Shown here: positions 12,401 through 24,400 of the stretch, in pieces | How the letters are laid out: the number at the start of each line of letters is the position of its first letter | How positions within the stretch are numbered: position 1 is the first letter of the stretch | Source: Andrena cerasifolii | Taxonomy: Eukaryota; Arthropoda; Insecta; Hymenoptera; Andrenidae | Assembly (NCBI RefSeq): GCF_050908995.1 | Contig: NC_135121.1 | Location: 3,100,001-3,164,000, forward strand | Direction of reading: 5' to 3' | Length of the DNA stretch: 64,000 bases | The notes under the pieces: model-generated | Database searches by the model: none | What the model was told of the DNA's origin: nothing | What the model saw: only the letters and a program-made list of their open reading frames with translations | Position numbers and translations under genes: made by a program

Positions 12401-15400
12401 GATTCTTAGAAGTCAGTAAATAGGATTTAATAACCAATTAAAAATATATTTTCATACTTGCGTTTATTATTATTAATAGTAATATCATTATCTATAATAA
12501 CACTTTGTTTCGTTTGCATATTCTCAGTTTTTATTCAACATTGATAATATTAATAGATATCACCTTTTGATAGACTCAATATTGAAATTAAAAAGAAATT
12601 AAAAAAGAAATTTATTTACACACTTGTGAAAAAGCAATTTTAAGAGGCCATAGGCGCTACTTTCGTTATTTTCAGAAGTATTCCGCCTTTAAGCGTTAAC
12701 AAGAATGCTCGTTTGTCATGTTGGTACGGAATAGTTGTCTTTTCGCAAACTTCAACTCTGTGATGTCGAAGAATCGTGATAAGGCCAATTTTGCTTTGTA
12801 TATTTGCAAATCGAGCACCTGGAAGCATATATGAAAAAGACTATAGCGTCTATCCTCCTATGATGTACATACAGGGTGTCCCAGTAATTGTACTACATTC
12901 AGGAAGAGACAAATTCTTCCCATACAAACAATGAAAAGCATACAATTCAATGTTTTTGCATAACCGTTCATTATTTATAGAAAAATGTGTATGTCAACGT
13001 CTTTTTTTGGATTTGATTACTGAGCACCCTGTACAGGGTGATTCTCCAGCTACGCCCGTCAAAGAGATGCCGCCTGGTATCCCATGGCGAGGACAACACC
13101 CCGCAGTGCCTCCTCGAATTTTACGGCTTTCCACCCTCGAAGGGGTTGACACCATTAAGAAGTGAGAAATGTCCAGGATTTCCGAATTTCTCATGAAAGC
13201 TTTCCCAAAACGACCCCAATGGATTCCTTATGTTTTATCGATGAAACCGACACCAAGAACGACGTAATTCGGATCATAATGAAGGAGCTTCCATGAAAAA
13301 TCGTTTTCATAATAGGCACTCCAAGGGTCGAAAGCCATCAAATTCGGTGAAGCACTGCGGGGGACTGTCCTCGCCATGGGGTACGAGGCGGCATCTCTTT
13401 GATGGTCGTCGCTGGAGAATCACCCTGTATAAATAATCAGTTTATTCATACTAGTAACACAGTTCAACAAAATTTGACTTTTTTTCAGACTTGTAACATT
13501 CAATAGCCGTTTCGTATAGGTTTAGAAACGCTGAAAACGAATCCGCAAACCGTTTGTCGCCATCGCTCTCAGTTTTTGAGAAATTCGGTTTTGAAAAAAA
13601 AATGCAAATTTTCAATTTTGAACATTTTTTGTGTCGAAACAGTAATAGTTATTTGGTTGTTTGTTCCGTCAAATTATTCTATGAGCCCTCTCGAATACAA
13701 CGATATAAGTTATTAGTGCATTATGAACATTTAAATATGTTTAAACAATTATCAAAGGGAAAACAACACCCGAAATGCACCAATTTTTGCAGATATCGTT
13801 CAATTTATTAGCAAAACTATGGGTCCAGGAAAAAATCTAAATACTCCACGCGTGCAGCAGACATTTTTCTTTGAATAATTTCATAGAATAATTTGACGGA
13901 AAAGCAACCGAATAACTATTATTGTTTCGACACAAACGATGTTGAAAATTTGCATTTTTTTTCAAAATCGAATTTCTCAAAAACTTAAGATGATGGCGAC
14001 AAACGATTTGCGGATTCGTTTTCAGCGATCGAAAACCTATAAGAAACGGTTATTGTTACAAGTCCAGATGGCTCCAGAACTTTGTAATATGATTAATGAA
14101 CAATTATGATAACAAAAAAATAAACTATAATATCATAATCTGTTAAATTTTCATTTCAACATACCAACACAATTTCTTGGCCCATCACCGAAAGGTAGAT
14201 AACTCATAGGGTGTCTAGCTGAAAAAACATCATCGTTGAACCTTTCGGGGTCAAAGATATCAGGATTTGGATAAATATCAGGGTTCTGATGAATCGCGTA
14301 CGCTGGTATCCATACTCTCGTATCTTTAGGTATTGAGATTTTGGTGCCCTTAAAAGTGTAATCCACGGCTGCCTGTCTCATTAGCATTGGAAGTATTGGA
14401 TATTTTCTTAGTGTCTCTGTATAAAAAAAATATTTTATTAAAATATAAAATTGCGTCAACTCTAACTTCATTGTTACAGCGTAGAATGTTTTATGGTGCA
14501 ATGGTTACTGAAACAACTTTTTTCAAGAATGGGAAAACGTGGTTCGTTAATTGTTTTGTATAAGAAAAAGAAACCAAGACACCGCTTGTTTAAGCCTTTA
14601 ATAAAACTGGAAAGGTTGTTAAATACCTTTCTGCTCAAATTACGTTTTTTTATATGAGAGGCATAAATCAGATTTTAGAATGGTGGAATGAAGTCAAGTT
14701 TAAAAGTTATATTTATTTTGCAGTTATTAAATGAATTAGAATTTGCCAAATAATTTTTGGTATTTTCGCAGTTAGGTAAACTGGATTCTTATCTTGTTGA
14801 ATAAAGAATTTTATTATTGCCAATGAGCAACTATTTTCGCCGCAGTATTTTGATACTTTTCCACTTGATTCGAAATGACCGTAAACGTCAGCAGATTTGA
14901 TTTCAACCAAATGCGTAGCGTTTCTGAACGAATTCAGGTCCCATTTTCAAAAAGTAATAGTTTGTATTTTTGCTTAGACGAAGAATCATTTCTCTCCACT
15001 TATGTCAGTAAAATAATAAATATCATAGTAGGGAATAAAATTCTGTTTCAGCCCAACATAGTTTCAAAATGACGCACCTCGAAACACCTTATCTAAGTAT
15101 TTCATTTCTTTCAGTTGTTCATACATCAAAACTCCGCCATTTTTCGTACAAGTCTCTCTGATTTCCTGCCGTAATTTATCCTGTATGTGAGGGTTCTGCG
15201 CCATTTCATAAAGCGTGTGGCCTATCGTTGATGAGGAAGTTTCAAAACCAGCCACGAAAAAGAGAAAAGCTTGAGCAGTAAGCAACGAATCTGTTAATTC
15301 TGCAAAATAAAATAACATTCAGTTGAAACGTTTATCGATTTTCCGCCAGTAATACATACATACTTATAGGTACATATGTAGAAGATGTTTGGTAACAGAT

Positions 15401-18400
15401 ACTAGAAAAGGAAATGGGCGATTCTACATCACAAATTAAGACGAAACTCAAGAGTAACAAACATGCGGTGGAGACTACGTTTTTCAATTATTAATGTTAT
15501 TAATCATGTGCTACTATCTGTTCACAAACACTCTATTTATGAGAGTCTGAGAAGTCGAACTGATAAACTTTGGTTTTTGCAAATTTCTCAATTTCAACAT
15601 CACAGCGCAGGATTATTTTTTTTTGGAATTCATTACCAGACGTTTTTTCACTACTGAATTAGACCAGTACTTACTATATCATTACGTTACATTAGTTTTT
15701 GTAATTCATTACTCCTATACGTATTGCACAGATATATGCTGTATTAACAACTAGGAAGAACTATAGTTTCTTCATTAATTGACAAATGATCGCTTTAGTT
15801 AAAATATTTTCCTTGTATTCGTAGTTGAATCCAGTATAAAAAATCAATCAGACAGCAAAATCTAATTTTGACTAATGTCGAAAATAACTGAACTAAAATC
15901 AATAAACCTAATGAGGTTCGTACAAGTTTTTTTTAGAAAAAGTGCAATAGAAAAAAAAATAGAAAAAGACTCCAAACACTTCACAAAGATAAAAATTTGG
16001 AATTATGTACCAATATTTTCCAAATTATGAGGATTTTTCTTAATTTCCATTAACAAATTAACGAAATCTGGTCTGAGTACGTTATGTTTCACCCTATAAT
16101 CCATCGTATCTACTACCAGTTTTGTGAAGAATTCATTAATATCCGTTGGTTGCACCAGGTGGCCAAATATTTTGTAGACATATGGAAAAAATTGTCTGCA
16201 GGTATCTCTAATTAACTGTCGGGCAGAAGGCATGAAGATCTTTCTGCCCATACGACGAAACTCGCTGTCCTCGTCTGAGAGGGCATTCGTGTCAATCCCA
16301 AAGGCACAGCTGCCAATTACGTCGGTGGTGAATTTGGCTGCTAAATCGCGACACTCGACGGGTTCATTTTTCTCCACAATTTTATCCAGGTACTTTTCTA
16401 AGTGGTCTGCGCATTCTATGATAAGGGGAAACATTTCCTTGAGTTTGCCCGACGTGAACACTGGCGACAGTCTTGCCCTTAGTGGGCGCCATCGATCAGC
16501 TTCTATCTGGAAGAGGTGTTCTGACAATGGTTCCACCTGTGAATAGTTTTGTAATTAATCCTTCTGCTTTAATCGCTTGGACTACAGCATAATTTTAATT
16601 TGTCCATTTTTTTTGCACAGCGATTGAACAGTAGATATTATCTGTTCAATACTCATAAAGCGGCTATACAGGGTGTTCAGTTACACGTGGGAATAAATTT
16701 AAGGGTGATTCTAAACACTAGACTAAGATGAAAATAAAAAATAACGATATTGCGGTTGAGACTTCGTTTCTTAGTTATAAGCGTTGAAAGATATGCCTAA
16801 AAGCAGGCAATGCGTATTGCGCGTGCAGTGGTGGGCGCGGCAACATCGGCGAGCGGTCGAGCAATGGTATTTAAAGCCACTGTGTTTAAAATCACCTCGG
16901 AGAAGTTGCGAAGAAATTTATCTCTTCTTCTTTATCACTTCACCCAACAATGAAGGTTGTCGTTAAATCACACCAGAACTGCCTACTTGCTAAAATCACG
17001 ATTCCTTCCATTATTTCCATTGTAGTCAATTGTGTTATTGAGACACACACGCGTAGAAACCACACGAATCACGGAATCATACTACTACAAACAGAAAATC
17101 AGATCTCTTGCACTAAAACGTGCGAAAATGACACAAATTTACTCGCACTGAAACACGCCAAAAAATCAGATTTATACGCACTCAGACAATTGAAACTGGT
17201 AACTCTTAATCATTGTCTACTACGCGATGTATCGAGGCTTGTTCAAATAAATTCAAATCGGCGGATGTTGGATGTATATGAGGATCACCAAAACGAAAAC
17301 AGTCCAATGAATGTCAATGTCAATTATTTGTATGCTTGTTTGGTTGATGTACTACGTTCGAAGATTTTGGTGATCCTGACGTTGTCGTCGGTCGACCCAA
17401 GAGAATTCCCTTGTACTGATGCAGAGAAGGTTCAAGTATTTTCAAACTGTTGTCATAGAACAGGGTTGACTAACTGGTGGCTCGCGAGCCACCGCGAACA
17501 CCTCCGCCTTGTTGCCACGCTGAACTGCCCCTCTCCATACCTACCAGACTCTGACGATCGCAGTCAAAAAGAGAAGGAAAGAAGGAAGAATCGACTGCGA
17601 TCGTCAGAGTCTTATCGGTATGGGGGGCCGTTCAGCATGGCAGCAAGGCGAAGGTGCCCCCGGTGGCTCGGAAGCCAACAGTTTGTCAAGCCTGTTATAG
17701 AAGGTGCCTGGATTCGAGATTCTCGGTGAGAATCTCGTGATGCGCCTTGGTCGTCGTTCATTATTGTCGTCCGACAGGCTCCGATGAATAGGGTGGGGAT
17801 GCCGGGACGGGTATACTCGGTTGGTAACCGAGGGTAGTAGGATTCTTGGCCGGTTAAAAAGTTAGGACTCACTGTAGGATTGAACATGGTTTGTTCTGCT
17901 CCGCTTTGGTTATAATGACTGTCGCGTGTGAGTCTCGTATAGAGTCTGGTGGCCATCGCCCATACATCGTTCTTATATTCTACTCGGGGGTGAAGCGGGG
18001 ACCATCGGGGTCTGCGTCTTTGGCCCGTTTTTGGTGTTCCCCATATGCTGACGATTCTCGCTGTGCTTTTGAAATCCCTTACACGGTTGTGCTGGACTAC
18101 TCCCGGGTGTGGGTTGAGTCACAACACTACAATAGACAGAAAAGGAAGTCACTTTGAATCTTCCACGACATGGGGTTATAAAATAATTTGAGCCCTACCT
18201 GCTCGCGGCAGAGCTGGTTCAGGCACGCTCACTTCATAAACGCGCATTTCCTTTTGATACTTCTCATAGTCAACACAGCTCTGCCGATATTAAGTCATCT
18301 GAACGAGCATCGACACATCGCGAAGTAGACAAACATTCAGTGGACCCGCGAATTTACATCGCAAAACTGGCTTTAAATTTATTTATTAAGGGTTATTAGT

Positions 18401-21400
18401 TTCAATTGTCTGAGTGCATGTGAACCTGTTTTGTTTCGTTGCAAGTTTTAGTGCGAGTAAAGATGTATTTTTTCATTTTTTTTGCGTGTGCCAGTGCGAA
18501 TAAATTTGTGCCCATTTTCAAATTTCTTTACATCGTTTAGTACAGATCTGACATTTCTTTTTCTTTTTTGGCATTGGTGTTATTCTGTGCTTTGTGTGAT
18601 TTTTGCGTCTCGATAGCACAATGGATTACAGTGGATATAATGGAAACAATGGATTTCAGCGAGTAGACAGGTCTGGTGTAATTTACCGATACCCTTTAAA
18701 TTTGGATGAAGTGTCACAAAATCGTGTAGCCATACCGATTGTTATAAATTTCGTTGCGGTGCCACGGACCTAAGGTACTGTGTGCGACAATGGCTTTGGC
18801 TACCACTGCAGGAACTCTCGCCTGAGTTGTCCCACGTGCACCGCTGTGCGCGGTTTGCCTGCTTTTGAATATATCTTTAAACGCTTATAACTAACAAACG
18901 GAGCCCCGACCGCAATATCGTTATTCTTGATTTTCGTCTTATTCTGGTGTTTAGACTTATCCCTTAAATTGTCTCCCAACAGTAGTTGAATACCCTGTAT
19001 ATTGAGCAATAACAGGGTCTTTCTACATTCGATTCTTCAGTTTGGATATGCAAATTGGAGATCTCATAATTACTCGATACATATATGCGAATTTATAATC
19101 TTCTTTGATAATTATTTAGTTTAGGTTCTTATCGCCGATTTTGATGAAATTTAAATATATTGTAAAACTCAATATTCTGAATAACTTTCCTCTATACGTA
19201 CAGGGTCATCATTTAATCTTGTAACCTGCGCTCGGGCGATCAGGTAAAATGGCAACAGCGCCTCACGCACGCATTCCACTATAATTATGCACCAGCCCGG
19301 CGTTCGGAGAACTGCCAGCGACCGCTAGACAGCAGTGATGCCTGAGCTTAGAAAATTTTAGGATGGTCTCTTACAAATTAAGGTCGCAAAGAGCTACAGA
19401 AAATCCTTGTAGCGAGCCAATTTCTACCACGCGTTTAGAGCCCGGCGGCTATCCACACCATTTCTTGGAATTCTTCGGACGAGAGTGGGGGAACCCGGGA
19501 AGCAGCGAGAGGCTCTTTCGTTTATTCTCGCTCGCTCTTGTGTTTTTTCACCCGCGCCATTGCTCGCGTGGAATAGTGTCAACAACGCGCTACGAGCCCG
19601 CCGCCAGCCCCGTTCGTCGGGCTCGTAACGAGGATTTACTGTATTTGGAATTTTCCGGCCCAGGTAAGCGAGCCGTGCGCTACGGTTTTTTGATCAGTTT
19701 ACCACTCGCACCCCAGATTACTGTAATGAGTTTGGACACAATGTCGACTGGTCTCGTTCCTGTCTCAATTTTAGAAATTTTAGCTACGGCAAGGTTGATC
19801 GCGGCGCTATACCCCTGCATGGAGAGATTTTTCGCCACCTGCGTGTAAAAGCCACTATAATGCCGCATCGTTCCTAAAAATTACATTAACGAAAAACCGG
19901 TATAGACGTGGCGTTGCGAAACTAAATGGTTAAAACAATCAGACACAAAAATTCTAGAGAAATATTCAAACACGGATACAATCGAAGACACATCCCACTA
20001 GTTACCCCTTACGTCCGAACTATGCATGCACTGCATTAAGGATAAAATCATAAAAAAGAAAACCAGAATAATAAATTCTGAGGTCTGCAGATCTAATACA
20101 TAATTGAATAAAAATTTAATTTCTTAATTTATGACAGTAATGATACAGAAACAACTAGCCTATTGTTTATCAACTCCAGGAATTTTAAAAAGAGCATTAA
20201 ATACAGTATCAAATAAACTGTTTGCAAAAGCTTTTTACAATAATTATGGTTAAAAAATTGAAAACAGAAAAATGGAGTATACGTAAAATATGTTAAATTA
20301 TCCATCATTAAGAGGGAATAATTTTTCCTCATTTTTTTAAGCAAATTCCATTCCGATATCTTTTATAGTTCAAAAGTTATACCAAAAAAGCCCCAAATTC
20401 TGCAACCCCGGACGGGAAATTCCGAATAGCTCTTTACGACGTGAATTTGAAAGGAACCATCCCAATATTTTCGAAGCTCGGGCATCACGGCTGCCCAACA
20501 GTCGCTGGCAGCTCTCCTAATGCCGGGCCGGTGCATGGTTGTAGTGGAATGTGTCCGTGAGGCGCTGTTGCCATTTTACCTGTTCGCTCGGGCGCAGGTT
20601 GCCACATTAAATGATGACACTGTATAACCGGCGTTCGGCCTTCGTTTCCGAGATATTTGCTAATTACCGCTGCTTCTGTTGCAATGAATCTACGTATACC
20701 AACGTGTCCATGTCAGCATATGCGTCATCATGGGAGCACCGCTTATCTACTGCTTCTATAAATGCATCGCGACGATCGCAAACAAAACAAATGATGAAGC
20801 TGCTGAAGTTTTTGAGATATTCCATTGGAATTCTGATCGGTAGTTAGGAAAGACAGATTGGTTTGCCCCCCCCCCCCCCCCGGCGAGGGCGTCCACTAAC
20901 TGTTCAGAAATTTTAGACAAAAATTGTGTTTTAGAAACATAGTTTCGAAACGCGAGTCGAAACACGTTTGATTCAACTCCACATAACGATCTACTTGTGA
21001 AACATATTTTATCATCTTAACTCTCTCAAACGTTGGCGGCCCCCTTCACTGAGAAAAGAGCCCCTCGCTCGTTCTCGCGTTCTCTCACTCTTGTCTGAAG
21101 GATTCCAAGAAATGGTGGGGATAATCGTCGGTCGTACAACGTATGGTAGAAACGGGCTTATAACGAGTGCGTACTTACTGTACTCGTGACTTAAATTTAA
21201 CTAAAGTGTCTTGCGAATATCTCGAAAGCTAAAGTCTAGCGGCGGTAACATGTATAATATGAGAACAAGTTATTCGGAATCGTACCCTCGACAACATATT
21301 TCAAGGTCATCAAAATCAGTGATGAAAACCTAAAGTAAATAATGACCGGAAAATTGTTAGGTACAACCTAAAGTATTAAATAACGTTGTTCATTCACAAG

Positions 21401-24400
21401 TACCTTTGGGAACGTATCTACACCCCGATTTGCAAATAGAGAAAAGTCACGGATCAGAATGTCTTTGATCAAATCTAGATCATTGACAACAAGAACGGGC
21501 GTTGCTCTAAAATATAATCCAACCACTGGCTCATTCTTATATTCATCGTATACTTCTTTCAAGTATTCGCTCATCGATAATTTCATCAAAATTGTTTTTT
21601 TCGCATTGCCGAAGATGATGGACGGTTGAGGCGCAGGTATGCCTCGGTTTTTCCAAAAATGGAATGTTGATGTATAATAGTAGTAAACTGTTAAAAGTAG
21701 CAGTGCGGTACCGCATAAAATTTGGAAATAGTCTAACATGTTGAATTAAGTTTCCTAAACAGAAAAGAATGCAAAAAGATTAGTTGGTATACACTTCATA
21801 CAATACTGTTCAAATGAATGATATTGACTTATGAAATGATGTAAATTTTAATTACGAAGGAGCACCAAATATATATGATATGAATTTTTTTATCGACAAT
21901 TGTCCATACTAAAGAGATGAAAACTCTCCTCCCAGTTTGGGGTGGTCAAATGCATTTTATTGAATATTCACTCCAACGATGAATGTAATATACGCCTTCT
22001 ATACACTAGGCTGGTGTGAAAATATTAATTTTCGATAAATGGCTTGGAATATCTGGGGAAATGTGGGGATTGGGATTACTGAGTACTCCTAAAAGTATTT
22101 TTTGTTTCGCTTAACGGTTTGAGGTGCCCCCACCGCTTCTTTTTTTATGTCATCGTACGAAACAAAGAGATATTTTACGATGTAATTTTAACATTCGATT
22201 TTTTGTAATATTTACAAAAACACTTCTAAATATATCTTGATAAGAGCATACAATAGCAACTAAATTACTTTCTTCACAAATTTGTTGTAAAGAGCCTTGA
22301 AGTTTGTGGCCTTTGTGATATCTCTTACCCGCTTCAATTCCTGGGGCGTGTTATGTCGCGACGTCAACACTGTTGGTATAAGGTCACAGACGAGTTATCA
22401 CGCGACATAATGCCGTTTGTGCGATGCCACGGAGTAAGCGCGCAATGCGATACCGTTCGTGCGATGTCACAGACGACGTATATTGCGTGCTTCATTATTA
22501 GGTTAAAAGCTTTAATTCGAAAGAGTGTTAATTCCGGAAATGGTACAGGAAAAGAAAAACATATTGTTTTCAGGACAACTGGAATTTATTATTACTGTGT
22601 GTGATATAATTCAAAACATGGGGTTACGCATAATCGTACACCGCAATTTTTACAATAATATCTTGTCTTTTTGCGGATCTTTTTTGTTTTGCACCGTGCG
22701 CAACGTTTCATGGGATCACATTTTTTATTTGTTGATGGTAATTTTTTTAGGAAACATCTACATTGAAACCGAAGAGAATGAATATAATTTCTTTTTCCTT
22801 TGTAATGAAAATTATCCACTGGGTTATGGTAGTGTTTCAGTAAGCCCATTATTATGTCTGTTTTTATTTCATAGAAACTTTTTCTGCTTGCATGAAGACA
22901 GTACCATATGATAGGAGAATTATATATTGCAGTGTCTAGTAAATAAAAAAATATTTTTTAAACCATTTTAACATTTTCCTAAATGATTCATACCCATGTA
23001 AACCTGATCCACAGGGTCTACCCCACCCATATAATATTGTAATCTAAAATTATATTTGGCTTTTTAATGTGTTGTTTTGTAGTATAGTTAATTTTTTTAC
23101 TAAGGTCGAAGCCAGATATATTGGCCGGTGAGTTTTGTGAGGGGTATTCTCCCACCACACCGTTTGCCTGCCTCGGTGCTCCTTTTCTCAACGTTTCCTG
23201 ACTAGCTCTCGTTCCATCTCGCTCTCGCCTTCGCAGAACAAGAGTGAGCAAGACGTGGTGGGGATAGTGCCAAGCTTCTGGCGCGTTGGCCAAACCGAGT
23301 TCTTAGCGTAGAAATACATACATCAGAATAGGTGTGCGTAAGCTCCGAAAAAATTCAGGAGATTGATTCTTTCTCGATATTTTCATCTCGTATTGGGCTA
23401 CGCATAGCTTCGTAACACACACAACTATTACGCTAAGAATAAATAACAGGCAAACGGCTAGGTTCAGGCGGAGGCGAGCAGCATTCCCGTTACTCCACCA
23501 TACCCTGCTAGAACCTCGCAACTCCAACTTACAAATCCACGATCGTCAGGTGGTGGTGGTTGATTTCTCCTCGATTGCTGCTCGCGAAAACGAATTCACC
23601 GGGCAATATATCTGAAAACGACTTTAGATACGGACCTATGCAACTGGTTATTTATGCCGTCCCTCTGTTTATATAAACAGCGATATATCAATACAAATTA
23701 TTTAAACTATTTATTCGACGATAATCTGTATAATATATACACAATGACAGATATAAGATCAAGTTTCCTTTACAATAATTATTCTGACTGCGTGCAATCC
23801 AGTTTTTTAGAAAGTTTAACGGATTGTAAATTTATAAAATAAGACAGTCTAGTCTAAATAGTCACTTGAGGCAAGTCAGTGATATAAAACTGAAATTAAA
23901 CGTGGAAAAGAAATTTATGAGCCTATTTATGTACATGACTACAACACATACATGGGAGGAGTTGATCGTAAAGATCAGCTTCTTGAACCATTTTTAGTAG
24001 AACGAAAAAAGACAAAATATTGGTACCTAAAACTAATTAGTAGACTATTTAACGCTACGGTATTGAACAGTATGATAATTAATTTAATAGAAGAACTTTT
24101 TTTAAAATTTGGTGATCACATAAATAACCAACATTCAATGAGACTCACAAATACTGTGACGCGATTGGCAGAATAACATTTTATTCGCAAAATTTCTCCG
24201 AAAGGGAAGAAGTGAAAGCCTCAAAGACGTTGTGTAGTGTGTACAAAGAAGGGTAGGAAAGAAGACACAAGGTACTGTTGCGAAAACTGTGATGTAGGAC
24301 TGTACATCGATGACTGCTTCGAAATCTACCACACAAACCTTCATTTCTAAGGTAAGCTATTTGTTTCTATCAGGCTGCGCTAGAGGCTGTCTGTACGGTA

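Larger units (their letters stand above)
16669..18997. mobile_element. 2.3-kb TIR element, TA duplication, in P450 intron 1
   Basis: Left end CAGGGTGTTCAG and right end complementary to CAGGGTATTCAA, flanked by TA. TIRs match for at least 130 bp (AACGATATTGCGGT, TTATAAGCGTT). Inside are the 17461-17694 MITE, the 18174-18456 dispersed repeat and a short open frame from 18620 (about 50 codons, unrecognised). No transposase is visible. The 259-codon frame at 16950-17729 runs through the MITE and is not credible. Confidence 0.75.

Noticed and set aside
16950..17729. 259-codon frame, the longest on the plus strand
   Set aside because: It runs through a palindromic hAT MITE and its flanks; no domain, no splice logic, composition of random DNA.
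23303..23527. Transmembrane protein gene (WWSNGNAARLRLNL frame)
   Set aside because: It is the interior of a non-autonomous TIR element; the second copy keeps the frame only as far as the DNA is conserved generally.
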